This document shows, one piece after another, positions 8,624-18,509 of a stretch of 64,000 bases of DNA (position 1 is its first letter; each line of letters begins with the position of its first letter). A program made the translations under genes and the position numbers. Under the pieces are notes generated by a model. The model was not told where the DNA came from, did not search any database, and saw only the letters and a list, made by a program, of their open reading frames with translations. The stretch is from Spartobacteria bacterium. GTDB taxonomy: Bacteria; Verrucomicrobiota; Verrucomicrobiia; Chthoniobacterales; Chthoniobacteraceae. The stretch lies in contig JAJPII010000035.1 of NCBI GenBank assembly GCA_021324825.1, positions 1-64,000 of the forward strand. Direction: 5' to 3'.

Positions 8624-10198
8624 ATGATAGAGAAAGTGAAGCGAATTTTCGGCATGGCCCCAAAGCAGACCGGCAACAAACTCATCATCAATTGCGAAAA
8701 GCTCGAGCGGCGCGTCGCGCTCCTTGAGAACGGGCAGCTCGAAGAATACAACATCGAGCGCGAGACCGACCGCAACATCGTCGGCAGCATCTTCAAGGGG
8801 CGGGTCAAGAACATCGAGCACGGCCTCAAGGCCATGTTCGTGGACATAGGCTTCGAGAAGAACGCCTTCCTGCATTTCTGGGACGCGCTCCCCGCCGCGC
8901 TCGACAGCGGCATCGAGGAAGTGGACAGGCCGGGCGGCGACAAGAATAAAAAGCGGATCACCGCCAAGGACATCCCGAACATCTACCCCGTCGGCTCGGA
9001 AGTCCTGGTCTATGTGACCAAGGGCCCCATCAGCACCAAGGGGCCGCGCATCACCACGAACATAAGCCTGGCTGGCAGGTATCTCGTCCTGATGCCGTAC
9101 AGCCCGCAGAGCGGCATCTCGCGCAAGATCGAGTCGCCCAAGGAGCGCGATCGGCTCCGGAAAATCCTGAAGAAGCTGGACGTCCCCGAGAACATGGGCG
9201 TCATCGTCCGCACCGTCGGCGAAGGCCAGCGGGAGCGCTATTTCATCCGCGACCTGAGCCTCCTGCTTGAACAATGGACGCAGATCGAGGAGGCGATGAA
9301 GCAAAAGCCCGCGCCATCGTGCGTCTTCCGCGAACCCGATCTCATCGACCGGACCGTCCGCGACTTCCTCACCGACGAGATCGAGGCCGTCATCTGCGAC
9401 GACGCCGCCGCGGTTAAACGGATGACCGAACTCATCGGCCACATCTCCCGGCGCTCGAGCAACCGCGTCACCCATTACAGCGAGCCGGCGCCCATCTTCG
9501 AACGATTCGGCGTCCAGAAGCAGATCGACGACGCCTTCCACCGGCAGGTCTGGCTCAAGTGCGGCGGCTATATCGTCATCGACGAAACTGAGGCGCTCAT
9601 CGCCATCGACGTCAACACCGGGCGCAACAAGGGGGCGAAAGACGTCGAGCGGACGATCCTCCAGACCAACCTGGAAGCCGTGGACGAGATCGCGCGCCAG
9701 TTGCGATTGCGGAACATCGGCGGGCTCATCATCGGCGACTTTATCGACATGAAGAGCCGGCGCGACCAGCAGATGGTCTATGCGCGGATGAAGGAACGCC
9801 TGAAGCGGGACAAAGCGAAGAGCCACGTCCTGCCAATCTCGCAACTCGGCCTGATGGAAATGACGCGCCAGCGCGCGCAGGAGAGCCTGAGCGGCTCCAT
9901 CTACGAGAACTGCCCGTACTGCAAAGGCCGCGGCGCGGTGAAGAGCGCCATGACCATGAGCGTGGAATTGCAGCGCACCCTGCACGCCGTCATGCGCAAG
10001 TACCAGGACACCATCCACGACATCAAGGTCACGATCAACCCCGAAGTCCTCAAGCGCCTCCGCACCGAGGACGAAGAACTCCTCGTCGAGATCGAGAGAA
10101 AATACGCGGGCAGGCTGACCTTCCGGAGCGACCCGGCCTATCACCAGGAACAATTCCTCATCGCCGACGCCGCGAACGGAGCCGAGTTGAAGTTGTAG
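8624..10198 (+). CDS. rng: Ribonuclease G / E family endoribonuclease
   Basis: A 524-residue RNase G-type protein: an N-terminal S1-like RNA-binding segment (around GRVKNIEHGLKAMFVDIGF), the RNase H-like and DNase I-like catalytic region with DVNTGRN near residue 329, and the zinc-link CPYCKGRG near 430. The aspartates around DVNTG and IIGDFIDM are those that bind Mg2+ in RNase E/G. It has no long unstructured RNase E degradosome tail, so it is called rng, for 16S rRNA maturation and mRNA decay. It follows mrdA by 44 bases and is convergent with sdhB, only 8 bases apart. Placement behind mreBCD is also seen in proteobacteria. Confidence 0.93.
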   Translation: MIEKVKRIFGMAPKQTGNKLIINCEKLERRVALLENGQLEEYNIERETDRNIVGSIFKGRVKNIEHGLKAMFVDIGFEKNAFLHFWDALPAALDSGIEEVDRPGGDKNKKRITAKDIPNIYPVGSEVLVYVTKGPISTKGPRITTNISLAGRYLVLMPYSPQSGISRKIESPKERDRLRKILKKLDVPENMGVIVRTVGEGQRERYFIRDLSLLLEQWTQIEEAMKQKPAPSCVFREPDLIDRTVRDFLTDEIEAVICDDAAAVKRMTELIGHISRRSSNRVTHYSEPAPIFERFGVQKQIDDAFHRQVWLKCGGYIVIDETEALIAIDVNTGRNKGAKDVERTILQTNLEAVDEIARQLRLRNIGGLIIGDFIDMKSRRDQQMVYARMKERLKRDKAKSHVLPISQLGLMEMTRQRAQESLSGSIYENCPYCKGRGAVKSAMTMSVELQRTLHAVMRKYQDTIHDIKVTINPEVLKRLRTEDEELLVEIERKYAGRLTFRSDPAYHQEQFLIADAANGAELKL

Positions 10199-10206
10199 CC
10201 GCCGGA

Positions 10207-10959
10207 CTATTCCACGCTTTCCCGGACGGAGGCGATGGCGTAGTCGCGGTTCATGCGGGCGATGAAGGCTACGCTGATTTCCGCCGGGCAGACGGCTTCG
10301 CATTCATAGTGGTTCGTGCAGTTGCCGAAGCCTTCGTTGTCCATGGTTTTCACCATGTTCAATACGCGCCGCATCCGTTCGGGCTGGCCTTGCGGCAGCA
10401 GGCCGAGGTGCGACACTTTCGCGCCGACGAAGAGCATGGCGGAGGAGTTGGGACACGCCGCGACGCAGGCGCCGCAGCCGATGCAGGCCGCGGCGTCCAT
10501 CGCGAGGTCGGCGGCGGGTTTGGCGATGGGGACGGCATTGCCGTCCGGCGCGGAACCGGCGCGCGCGGTGATGAAGCCGCCCGCTTGCTGGATGCGGTCG
10601 AAGGCGGCGCGGTTGACGACGAGGTCCCTGATGACGGGGAACGCCTTGGCGCGGAACGGCTCTATATGGATGGTCTGGCCGTCGCGGAAATGGCGCATGT
10701 AGAGCTGGCACGTCGTTGTTGCTTTCTCGGGGCCGTGCGGCGTGCCGTTGATGACGAGGCTGCACATGCCGCATATCCCTTCCCGGCAATCGTGATCGAA
10801 CGCGATGGGGGAGTCGCCCTTCAGGATCAACCCTTCGTTGACGATGTCGAGCATCTCCAGGAAGGAGGCGTCCGACGGGATGTCGGGCGCTTCGTAGTTC
10901 GCGAAACGGCCTTCTGACTTCGGGTTTTCCTGTCTCCAGACTCGCAGTTTGAAGTTCAT
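10207..10959 (-). CDS. sdhB: Succinate dehydrogenase / fumarate reductase iron-sulfur subunit
   Basis: A 250-residue electron-transfer subunit. The 2Fe-2S ligands are C58, C63, C66 and C84 (CREGICGMC motif). The C-terminal ferredoxin-like part has [12 protein letters not shown] at 159-170 plus C214, C220 and C224, supplying the 4Fe-4S and 3Fe-4S centres. It carries electrons from the FAD of SdhA to quinone at SdhC. It is the last gene of the coA-binding-sdhC-sdhA-sdhB operon and abuts the sdhA stop codon directly. Confidence 0.95.
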   Translation of the reverse strand: MNFKLRVWRQENPKSEGRFANYEAPDIPSDASFLEMLDIVNEGLILKGDSPIAFDHDCREGICGMCSLVINGTPHGPEKATTTCQLYMRHFRDGQTIHIEPFRAKAFPVIRDLVVNRAAFDRIQQAGGFITARAGSAPDGNAVPIAKPAADLAMDAAACIGCGACVAACPNSSAMLFVGAKVSHLGLLPQGQPERMRRVLNMVKTMDNEGFGNCTNHYECEAVCPAEISVAFIARMNRDYAIASVRESVE

Positions 10960-12873
10960 CTATTTGTAGCTCCGTTGCGCGAGGTGGACGTTTTCGAAAA
11001 CGAGCGGTTCCTTGTGCTGCACGGGGGTTCCGTCCGTGCGCTCCCATGCCGATACGTAGGCGAAGTTCTCGTCATCCCGCAGCGCTTCTCCGTCGGGCGT
11101 CTGGTGTTCCTCGCGGAAATGACCGCCGCATGATTCCTTGCGGTCGAGCGCGTCCAGGCACATCAATTCGCCGAACTCCAGGAAGTCCGCCACGCGGCCC
11201 GCTTTCTCCAGGGCCTGGTTCAGTTCTTCGTTAGCGCCCGGGGCTTTGACGTTGACCCAGAATTCTTCCCGAATTTCCTTGATCCGGTTCAAGGCTTCCT
11301 TGAGGCCGGCGTCGTTGCGCGCCATGCCGCATTTGTCCCACATCAGCAGGCCCAATTCGCGATGGAAGGAATCGACCGTCCGCTTGCCGTTGATGTTCAA
11401 CAGTTTCTTGATGCGCGCCAGGACGTCTTCCTCGGCTTTCTTGAATTCCGCGTGGTCGGGCGGAGGGCGTTTGCCCGTCTGGGTCGCGAGATAATTGCCG
11501 ATGGTGGCGGGGATGACGAAGTAGCCGTCCGCGAGGCCTTGCATGAGCGCGCTGGCGCCGAGCCGGTTTGCGCCGTGGTCGGAGAAATTCGCCTCGCCCA
11601 GGACGTGCAGGCCGGGGACGTTGCTCATGAGGTTGTAGTCGACCCACAAGCCGCCCATGGTGTAGTGCACCGCCGGGTAGATGCGCATCGGCGTTTTGTA
11701 CGCGTCTTCGCTGGTGATCTTGTGGTACATGTCGAACAGGTTGCCGTACCGTTCGCGGATGACCGGTTCGCTCAACCTCTTGATCGCGTCCGCGAAATCG
11801 AGGTAAACCCCCAGCCCGCCCGGGCCGACGCCGCGCCCGTCGTCGCACGCTTCCTTGGCCGCGCGCGAGGAGATGTCGCGCGGAGCGAGGTTGCCGAAGC
11901 TCGGGTATTTGCGTTCCAGATAGTAGTCGCGCTCTTCCTCGGGGATTTGCGCGGGAGGGCGTTTGTCTCCCTTTGCCTTTGGCGCCCATACGCGGCCGTC
12001 GTTGCGCAGGGACTCGGACATGAGGGTGAGCTTCGACTGGTACTCGCCCGTGACCGGGATGCACGTCGGATGGATTTGCGTGAAGCAGGGGTTGGCGAAG
12101 TAGGCGCCTTTTTTATGGGCGCGGTACGTGGCGGTGACGTTGCACCCCTTGGCGTTGGTCGAAAGGTAGAAGACGTTCCCGTAGCCGCCGGTCGCGAGGA
12201 GGACGGCGTCGCCCGCGTGGGACGCGATTTCTCCCGTGACCATGTCGCGCGTCACGATGCCTTTCGCGTGGCCGTCCACGAGCACGAGGTCGAGCATCTC
12301 GGTGCGGGGATGCATCCGCACGTTGCCCGCCGCGATCTGCTTGCTGAGCGCGGCGTAAACGCCGAGAAGCAACTGCTGGCCGGTCTGGCCGCGCGCGTAG
12401 AATGTCCGCGAAACCTGCGCGCCGCCGAAGGAGCGGTTTGCGAGCAGGCCGCCATATTCGCGGGCGAAGGGGACGCCTTGCGCCACGCATTGGTCGATGA
12501 TGTTCGCGCTGACTTCCGCGAGCCGGTAAACGTTCGCCTCGCGGGAGCGGAAGTCGCCGCCCTTGATGGTGTCGTAGAAAAGGCGGAAGACGCTGTCGCC
12601 GTCGTTCTGGTAGTTCTTCGCGGCGTTGATGCCGCCCTGCGCGGCGATGCTGTGGGCGCGCCTCGGGCTGTCCTGGTAGCAAAAACACTTCACCCGGTAG
12701 CCGAGTTCTCCCAGGGTGGCTGCCGCGGCGCCGCCCGCGAGGCCGGAGCCGACGATCACGATCTCGTATTTGCGCCGGTTGGCGGGGTTGATGAGCTTCG
12801 AGTCGAACTTGTGCTTGCTCCACTTTTTCTCAAGCGGACCGCCGGGGATTTTGGAGTCCAGGCCGTTGTTCAT
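10960..12873 (-). CDS. sdhA: Succinate dehydrogenase / fumarate reductase flavoprotein subunit
   Basis: A 637-residue flavoprotein. The FAD-binding motif [18 protein letters not shown] is near residue 42, and the histidine of [11 protein letters not shown] is the expected covalent FAD attachment site. The substrate-site segment [10 protein letters not shown] and the C-terminal [15 protein letters not shown] are conserved. It oxidises succinate to fumarate in the TCA cycle, or the reverse under anaerobiosis; direction cannot be read from sequence. The ATG overlaps the sdhC stop as ATGA. The length and the single cytochrome partner fit the sdhCAB type of Bacteroidetes, Chlamydiae and Verrucomicrobia. 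Confidence 0.95.
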   Translation of the reverse strand: MNNGLDSKIPGGPLEKKWSKHKFDSKLINPANRRKYEIVIVGSGLAGGAAAATLGELGYRVKCFCYQDSPRRAHSIAAQGGINAAKNYQNDGDSVFRLFYDTIKGGDFRSREANVYRLAEVSANIIDQCVAQGVPFAREYGGLLANRSFGGAQVSRTFYARGQTGQQLLLGVYAALSKQIAAGNVRMHPRTEMLDLVLVDGHAKGIVTRDMVTGEIASHAGDAVLLATGGYGNVFYLSTNAKGCNVTATYRAHKKGAYFANPCFTQIHPTCIPVTGEYQSKLTLMSESLRNDGRVWAPKAKGDKRPPAQIPEEERDYYLERKYPSFGNLAPRDISSRAAKEACDDGRGVGPGGLGVYLDFADAIKRLSEPVIRERYGNLFDMYHKITSEDAYKTPMRIYPAVHYTMGGLWVDYNLMSNVPGLHVLGEANFSDHGANRLGASALMQGLADGYFVIPATIGNYLATQTGKRPPPDHAEFKKAEEDVLARIKKLLNINGKRTVDSFHRELGLLMWDKCGMARNDAGLKEALNRIKEIREEFWVNVKAPGANEELNQALEKAGRVADFLEFGELMCLDALDRKESCGGHFREEHQTPDGEALRDDENFAYVSAWERTDGTPVQHKEPLVFENVHLAQRSYK

Positions 12874-13553
12874 GTGTGGAGCAGGTGGAGCAGGACGGCG
12901 GCGGGTATGGCCGTGTAGCCTGCGAAGATAAACCAGGCGAGGAGGCGGCTTCCGGCATCGAACACGGGGGCCGTCTTTTTGCTGTTCGCGCCGATGGTTT
13001 GCAGGAAGCTCTGGAACCCGTGGCTAAGGTGCAGGCAGAGGAGGAACATGCCGGTGATGTAAAACCAAGCGACGAGCGGATTCTGGAATCCGTGGATGAC
13101 CATCGCGTAAACGTCGTGCCGGCCCTTGGCGTCTTCGAGAACCTTGAATTCCGGGTTCGTGGTGTTCGTCGTAAAGTGCAAGAGATGGTAGACGACGAAG
13201 CTGAGCACGATCAACCCGCTGATGATCATCGACTTGGACGCGGCGCCGGCCCGTCTCTCTTCCTTGACGCTGTAGCGCTCGGGACGCGCCCGACGGTTCT
13301 CGGCGGTGAGCTGGATCGTGACCACGATGTGAACCACGAACGCCGCCAGCAGGAACGCGCGGACGGCCCAGAGCAACGGCCCCATGGAGTGGAGGGTCTC
13401 GGCGTAGGCGTTGATGCGCTCGCGCCCCATGAATATTTGCAGGTTGCCGATCATGTGCCCGATGACATAGGCGATGAGCGCCAGGCCCGTGAGGGCGACG
13501 ATCCATTTCCTGCCGATGGACGAGTTGCAAAAGCGGGAGTAGAGGCTGGTCAC
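12870..13553 (-). CDS. sdhC: Succinate dehydrogenase cytochrome b subunit (fused type)
   Basis: A 227-residue membrane protein with five predicted helices. Conserved histidines lie in membrane segments (for example [29 protein letters not shown] and LHLSHGFQS), as expected for the single-chain cytochrome b558 that carries two haems and anchors SdhAB. No separate sdhD is present. GTG at 13553 was chosen because it overlaps the stop of the preceding gene (GTGA) and leads straight into [15 protein letters not shown]; an open frame continues 16 codons further upstream inside that gene. Confidence 0.9.
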   Translation of the reverse strand: MTSLYSRFCNSSIGRKWIVALTGLALIAYVIGHMIGNLQIFMGRERINAYAETLHSMGPLLWAVRAFLLAAFVVHIVVTIQLTAENRRARPERYSVKEERRAGAASKSMIISGLIVLSFVVYHLLHFTTNTTNPEFKVLEDAKGRHDVYAMVIHGFQNPLVAWFYITGMFLLCLHLSHGFQSFLQTIGANSKKTAPVFDAGSRLLAWFIFAGYTAIPAAVLLHLLHT

Positions 13554-13933
13554 TTTTCCGGGATTTCTTCGGGATCGATTCCGAGGGCGGCTATGGAACA
13601 TGCGACGACGGTCCGCAATTTCAAATCCGCCGCGGCTTCGATGAGGTCGTCGCTTTCGGAGCCCGGGTTCAGCCAGACTTCCTGCGGTTTCTTGTCGGCG
13701 ATGGCGGGAAGCATTTTCAGGCCGAGGGCGGGCGGCACGTACAAACTGACAAAGTCCACCGGCTCCGAAATCTCTTCCAGCGAGCGATACGTCTTCATTC
13801 CTTCGATGGCGCCTTCGCGCGGATTGACGGGAAAAACCTTGTATCCGTTTTCATGGTACGCCCGGACGGCCTTGTTGCCATATTTGCGGCGATCCTTCGA
13901 GGCGCCGATGACTGCGACGCTGGGTTCAGGCAT
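13550..13933 (-). CDS. CoA-binding domain protein (YccU-like)
   Basis: A 127-residue stand-alone Rossmann CoA-binding domain. The N-terminus SVAVIGASKDRRKYGNKAVR has the nucleotide-binding loop. The segments YKVFPVNPR, DFVSLYVPP and EVWLNPGSES match the YccU/YdjL family. Crystal structures of relatives bind CoA, but the cellular role is unknown. It is the first gene of the sdh operon and its stop codon overlaps the sdhC start, so its expression is coupled to succinate dehydrogenase. Confidence 0.85.
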   Translation of the reverse strand: MPEPSVAVIGASKDRRKYGNKAVRAYHENGYKVFPVNPREGAIEGMKTYRSLEEISEPVDFVSLYVPPALGLKMLPAIADKKPQEVWLNPGSESDDLIEAAADLKLRTVVACSIAALGIDPEEIPEK

Positions 13934-14007
13934 GGCTGTTTGTCATTTTACTTCCCACTGCAATCGTCATTCTCTACCATGCGTCCAACGAAAGCCAAAA
14001 GGAATCT

Positions 14008-15120
14008 ATGAATCTTGTCAAAACTCTCTTTGCCTGTTTGTCGCTCGGCTCCGCGGCCCTGGCGCAGGACGCCGTCAAAGTCGGGGAGTTCGCCTCGATG
14101 ACCGGGGCGACCGCCACTTTCGGTGTGTCTTCGCATAACGGGACGACCCTCGCCGTCGAGGAAATTAACGCCGGGGGCGGCCTTTTAGGCAAGAAGATTA
14201 ACCTTGTAACCGAGGACGACCAGAGCAAGGCGGGGCAGCCCGCGACCATTGTCCGCAAACTCATCTCGGAGGACAAGGTCATCGCGATCCTCGGCGAGAT
14301 CGCTTCCTCCAAATCGCTCGAAGCCGCGCCAATCGCGCAACAGAATCACGTGCCGATGATCTCCCCCGGCTCGACGAACCAGAAAGTCACCGAGGTCGGC
14401 GACTACATCTTCCGGGTCTGTTTCATCGACCCCTTCCAGGGCGCCGTGATGGCGAAGTTCGCGATCTCGCGCGGCTGGAAGCGCATCGCCGTCCTCACGG
14501 ACGCCAAGCAGGACTACAGCCGCGGACTCGCCGACGCGTTCCGGAAATACTTCACCGCCCACGGCGGCGCCATCGTCAAGGACCAGAGTTACAGTTCCGG
14601 CGACAAGGATTTCCGCGCCGAGCTGACGTCCGTCAAGGCCGGCCACCCGGACGCCGTCTTCGTCCCCGGTTATTATACGGAAGTCGGCCTCATCGCGCGC
14701 CAGGCCAGGCAGTTGGGAATAAAGGCGCCGCTGCTCGGAGGCGACGGCTGGGATTCCGAGGACCTGGTCCAGGTCGGCGGAGAGGCGCTGGAGGGCGACT
14801 TCTTTTCCAACCACTTCTCGACCCAGGATAAATCGCCCGCCGTCCAAACCTTCCTCGCGAAATACCGGGACAGATTCCACACCGAAGCCGACGCGATGTC
14901 CGCGCTCGGCTACGATTCCGCGATGGTCCTCGCCGACGCGGTCAAGCGCGCGCGTTCCATGGATGGCGCGCTGGTTCGCGACGCGCTGGCCGCCACGAAG
15001 GATTACCCCGGCGTCACCGGGAGGATAACCATCGACGACAAACGCAACGCCACCAAGCCAGCCGTCGTCCTGACGATCAAAGACGGCAAATTCCAGTTTG
15101 TCGAAAGCATAGCGCCTTGA
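14008..15120 (+). CDS. livK: Branched-chain amino acid type ABC transporter, substrate-binding protein
   Basis: A 370-residue periplasmic binding protein. Residues 1-19 form a signal peptide ending ALAQD. The type I periplasmic binding fold begins at VKVGEFASMTGATATFG and includes the LivK-like segments LAVEEINAGGGLLGK and SLEAAPIAQQNHVPMISPGS. It delivers a small ligand, in this family usually leucine, isoleucine, valine, urea or another amide, to the LivHM permease encoded next. The exact ligand is not readable. GGAAT stands before the ATG. It is the first gene of a complete five-gene liv operon and diverges from the sdh operon across 74 bases. Confidence 0.92.
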   Translation: MNLVKTLFACLSLGSAALAQDAVKVGEFASMTGATATFGVSSHNGTTLAVEEINAGGGLLGKKINLVTEDDQSKAGQPATIVRKLISEDKVIAILGEIASSKSLEAAPIAQQNHVPMISPGSTNQKVTEVGDYIFRVCFIDPFQGAVMAKFAISRGWKRIAVLTDAKQDYSRGLADAFRKYFTAHGGAIVKDQSYSSGDKDFRAELTSVKAGHPDAVFVPGYYTEVGLIARQARQLGIKAPLLGGDGWDSEDLVQVGGEALEGDFFSNHFSTQDKSPAVQTFLAKYRDRFHTEADAMSALGYDSAMVLADAVKRARSMDGALVRDALAATKDYPGVTGRITIDDKRNATKPAVVLTIKDGKFQFVESIAP

Positions 15121-15129
15121 TTCGGTGGC

Positions 15130-16050
15130 ATGACTGAATTCATCCAGCAGCTCATCAACGGGCTGTCACTCGGGGCGATCTATGCCCTCATCGCGCTCGG
15201 TTACACGATGGTCTACGGCATCCTGCGCTTCATCAACTTCGCCCATGGGGATGTTTATATGGTCGGCGCCTACATGGGATTCTACCTTGCGCCCTCCATC
15301 ATGCGGGGCTTTGGCCAGAAGTCGATCGCCAGCGGCATCGTCATCCTGGTCGCGGCCATGGCGATCTGCGCGGCGCTGGGCATCGTCATTGAAAGACTGG
15401 TGTACAGGCCGTTGCGGAACCGGCCGAAGCTGACGGTTCTCATCACCGCGATCGGCGTTTCTCTTTTCCTTGAGAACGCGGGACAATATGTCTTCGGACC
15501 TGATCCCAAGGCGTTTCCGGATATCATCAATGACCACGCCATCGAAGGCCTCGGCGACCTGACGGTGACCGTGAGCCAGGTGCTGGTCCTCGCCGTCACG
15601 GTGGCGCTTCTCCTGCTGCTGACCTGGATCGTCAAGAAAACGAAGCTCGGGATGGCCATGCGCGCCCTCTCGTTCAACCCCGTGGCCGCTTCGCTCATGG
15701 GCATCAACAACGACGTGGTTATCGCATTCACCTTTGGGCTCGGCTCCGCCTTGGCCGCGGCGGCGGGCATCCTGTTCGCCATCAGCTACCCGTCCATCGA
15801 TCCTCTCATGGGCATCCTGCCGGGGCTGAAGGCGTTCGTGGCCGCCGTCCTCGGGGGCATCGGCAATATTCCCGGCGCGGCGCTGGGCGGCGTCCTCATC
15901 GGCCTGGTCGAGACGCTCGTCGTCGGTTACAGCGACACGATCCACATCCCGAGCACGTACCGGGACGCCGTCGCCTTCGCCATCCTCATCCTCATCCTCC
16001 TGTTCAAGCCCACCGGACTCCTGGGGGCCGCCGACCGGGAAAAGGTCTGA
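15130..16050 (+). CDS. livH: Branched-chain amino acid ABC transporter permease LivH
   Basis: A 306-residue inner-membrane permease with eight or nine helices. It starts with the characteristic LINGLSLGAIYALIALGYTM and has FINFAHGDVYMVGA. The cytoplasmic coupling region lies near AMRALSFNPVAASLMGINN, and the GLKAFVAAVLGGIGNIPGA segment is typical of LivH. It pairs with LivM to form the channel. It lies nine bases after livK, and its stop overlaps the livM start by one base (TGATG). Confidence 0.95.
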   Translation: MTEFIQQLINGLSLGAIYALIALGYTMVYGILRFINFAHGDVYMVGAYMGFYLAPSIMRGFGQKSIASGIVILVAAMAICAALGIVIERLVYRPLRNRPKLTVLITAIGVSLFLENAGQYVFGPDPKAFPDIINDHAIEGLGDLTVTVSQVLVLAVTVALLLLLTWIVKKTKLGMAMRALSFNPVAASLMGINNDVVIAFTFGLGSALAAAAGILFAISYPSIDPLMGILPGLKAFVAAVLGGIGNIPGAALGGVLIGLVETLVVGYSDTIHIPSTYRDAVAFAILILILLFKPTGLLGAADREKV

Positions 16051-17027
16051 TGTTCGAGCGACCAAAGACCCTTTTTGCCGTCGCCGTCGCGCTCAGCTTT
16101 GCCGTCTCGAAATTTTCCGGCGGCGTCAACCCGTATTATTACGACATCATCCTTTCCATAGGCATCAACATCATCCTCGCCGTCAGCCTGAATCTCGTGA
16201 ACGGCCACACGGGGCAGTTCTCCCTGGGGCACGCGGGGTTCATGGCCGCCGGCGCCTACACCGCCGCGGCGTTCACCACGTTCGTTCCGCCGCATCACAT
16301 TGCGACCACTCTGTTTTTCCTGCTGGCGCTTTTCGCGGGCGGGCTTGCCGCGGCCCTCGCCGGCCTGGCGGTCGGCGTCCCTTCCCTGCGCTTGAAGGGG
16401 GATTATCTCGCCATTGTCACGCTGGGGTTCGGCCAGATCATCGTCGTCATCCTCCAGAACATCGACGCGGTCGGCGCGTCGCGGGGGTTCTCGGTCGCCT
16501 CCGGCTACACGAATTTCTTTTGGACGTATTTCTTCGCCGCCCTCACCGTTTACGTCATCGTCCATCTCGTCGATTCCACCTATGGCCGCGGCTTCCTCGC
16601 GGTTCGCGACGACGAGATCGCCGCCGACGCGATGGGGATCAACACGACGAAGTACAAGGTCGTCGCCTTCACGCTCGGCGCGTTCTTCGCGGGAATCGCG
16701 GGCGGACTTTACGCGCACTTCAAGCAATTCATCAGCCCGGACGGCTTCGATTTTTTCAAGTCGGTGGACATCGTCGTCATGGTCATCCTCGGAGGCATGG
16801 GAAACACCGCGGGGGTCATCTTCGCCGCGGTGCTGCTGACCATATTGCCGGAATGGCTCCGCACGGTTTCCGGCTGCACGTTTCTCCCGCATTGGCTGCG
16901 GGACGTCGCGCAGAACCGCATGATTCTTTATTCGCTCCTTCTCATCGTCCTCATGCTGACCCGGCCACAGGGTCTCTTTGGCGACGCCCGCCTTTTCCGG
17001 CGCACGCCGAAATTCAAGAAGCCGTGA
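16050..17027 (+). CDS. livM: Branched-chain amino acid ABC transporter permease LivM
   Basis: A 325-residue inner-membrane permease. Conserved segments are NLVNGHTGQFSLGHAGFMAAGAY, LRLKGDYLAIVTLGFGQI and the coupling region AVRDDEIAADAMGINTTKYK, all typical of LivM. It forms the heterodimeric channel with LivH. The stop overlaps the GTG start of livG, so H, M and G are translationally linked. Confidence 0.95.
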   Translation: MFERPKTLFAVAVALSFAVSKFSGGVNPYYYDIILSIGINIILAVSLNLVNGHTGQFSLGHAGFMAAGAYTAAAFTTFVPPHHIATTLFFLLALFAGGLAAALAGLAVGVPSLRLKGDYLAIVTLGFGQIIVVILQNIDAVGASRGFSVASGYTNFFWTYFFAALTVYVIVHLVDSTYGRGFLAVRDDEIAADAMGINTTKYKVVAFTLGAFFAGIAGGLYAHFKQFISPDGFDFFKSVDIVVMVILGGMGNTAGVIFAAVLLTILPEWLRTVSGCTFLPHWLRDVAQNRMILYSLLLIVLMLTRPQGLFGDARLFRRTPKFKKP

Positions 17028-17803
17028 ACCCGCTGCTGGAGATACGCGATTGCACGGTGCGTTTCGGCGGCTTGAAAGCTGTGTCGGAGTTGAACTTCGC
17101 CGTCGGCGAGGGCGAACTGGCAGGGCTCATCGGGCCGAACGGCGCGGGCAAGACGACCGTCTTCAATCTCATCACCGGCGTCTACCGGCCGACGTCGGGG
17201 GATATCCGGTTCGCCGGGAAATCGGTGGTGGGCCGCAGGCCGTACCGCATCACGGCGCGGGGCATCGCCCGCACGTTCCAGAACATCCGGCTCTTCGCCT
17301 CGCTCACCGTTTTTGAAAATGTCCGCGCGGCGTTCATCATGCATTTGAGCCACGGGATATTCCACGCGCTGTGGCGCGGCCCCGGCTTCGCCCGCGAGGA
17401 GGCGCGCATCGACGCGCAAGTCATGGAGTTGCTGGAGATATTCCACCTGGGGGAGGCCCGGGACGCTCTCTGCAAAAGCCTGCCGTACGGCGACCAGCGG
17501 CGGTTGGAGATCGTCCGCGCGCTGGCGACGCGCCCGAAGCTGCTGCTGCTGGACGAGCCGGCGGCGGGCATGAATCCTACCGAGAAGCAGGAACTCATGC
17601 GGCTGATCCGGTTCACGCAGGAGAAGTTCAACATCGCGGTGCTGCTCGTCGAACACGACATGCGCGTCGTCATGGGGACGTGCCATCGGATCGCGGTGCT
17701 CGACTACGGCGTCAAGATCGCCGAGGGCGCGCCGGACGAGATCAGGAAGAACCCGAAGGTCATCGAGGCGTACCTGGGCCAGGAAGAACCGGCGCATGCT
17801 TGA
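17024..17803 (+). CDS. livG: Branched-chain amino acid ABC transporter ATPase LivG
   Basis: The real start is GTG at 17024, overlapping the livM stop (GTGA), and gives 259 residues beginning MNPLLEIRDCTVRFGG. Walker A is GPNGAGKTT near residue 36, the Q-loop is at RTFQNIRLF, the signature is the LPYGDQRRLEI variant near 165, and Walker B is LLLLDEP. The C-terminal GLTEKQ-like and EHDMRVVMG segments are typical of the LivG subfamily. LivG forms the heterodimeric motor with LivF. An open frame extends upstream but it is a shadow of livM. Confidence 0.95.
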   Translation: MNPLLEIRDCTVRFGGLKAVSELNFAVGEGELAGLIGPNGAGKTTVFNLITGVYRPTSGDIRFAGKSVVGRRPYRITARGIARTFQNIRLFASLTVFENVRAAFIMHLSHGIFHALWRGPGFAREEARIDAQVMELLEIFHLGEARDALCKSLPYGDQRRLEIVRALATRPKLLLLDEPAAGMNPTEKQELMRLIRFTQEKFNIAVLLVEHDMRVVMGTCHRIAVLDYGVKIAEGAPDEIRKNPKVIEAYLGQEEPAHA

Positions 17804-18506
17804 AATAAAAGACCTCCAGGTTTGTTACGGCTCCATCATGGCCTTGCAGGGCGTGACGATCACCGTGCCGACGGGGGCCATCGTCACCCTCATCGGCGCG
17901 AACGGCGCGGGCAAGACGACCGTTCTCCGCGCCGTCTCCGGCATCCTCAAGGCGACCGCGGGCGCCATCCTCTTCAACGGCGAGGAGATAACCAATCATC
18001 CGCCGCACCGGATCGTCGGCATGGGCGTCTCGCAATCGCCGGAAGGCCGCATGGTTTTCGCGAACCTGACCGTGCGGGAGAATCTCCTCATGGGCGCTTA
18101 CCTCCGCAAGGACAAGCGCCATTTCGCCGCGGATTTCGACTACCTTTTCAACGTGTTCCCCCGGCTCAAGGAACGCGAAAAACAGGTGGCGGGCACGCTC
18201 TCCGGCGGCGAACAGCAGATGCTCGCGATCGGGCGCGCGCTCATGAGCAAGCCGAAATGCCTCATGCTGGATGAACCTTCGCTCGGCATCGCCCCGCTCC
18301 TCGTGAAGACGATCTTTTCCAAGATCGTCGAGATAAACAAACAACTCTCGCTCACGGTATTGCTGGTCGAGCAAAACGCCAACCTCGCGCTCGAAATTTC
18401 CAGCTATGGTTACGTGCTGGAGACGGGGAGGATCATCCTCGAAGCCCCGTCCGCCGAACTGCGCAAGAACGAGAAGGTGCGCGGCGCCTATCTGGGCGGA
18501 GCGTAA
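17796..18506 (+). CDS. livF: Branched-chain amino acid ABC transporter ATPase LivF
   Basis: A 236-residue ATPase with Walker A GANGAGKTT (residues 34-42), the LivF-type SQSPEGRMVFANLTV region, signature LSGGEQQML and Walker B CLMLDEPSLGIAPLL. It overlaps the end of livG by eight bases. It completes a full liv transporter (binding protein, two permeases, two ATPases). Only three bases separate its stop from the following helicase gene. Confidence 0.95.
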   Translation: MLEIKDLQVCYGSIMALQGVTITVPTGAIVTLIGANGAGKTTVLRAVSGILKATAGAILFNGEEITNHPPHRIVGMGVSQSPEGRMVFANLTVRENLLMGAYLRKDKRHFAADFDYLFNVFPRLKEREKQVAGTLSGGEQQMLAIGRALMSKPKCLMLDEPSLGIAPLLVKTIFSKIVEINKQLSLTVLLVEQNANLALEISSYGYVLETGRIILEAPSAELRKNEKVRGAYLGGA

Positions 18507-18509
18507 GCG

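Noticed and set aside
6252-10303. Long minus-strand open frames of 742 and 665 codons
   Set aside because: They are antisense to mrdA and rng and contain no recognisable motif.
11362-12918. A 518-codon plus-strand open frame
   Set aside because: It is antisense to sdhA, whose FAD and active-site motifs are intact.
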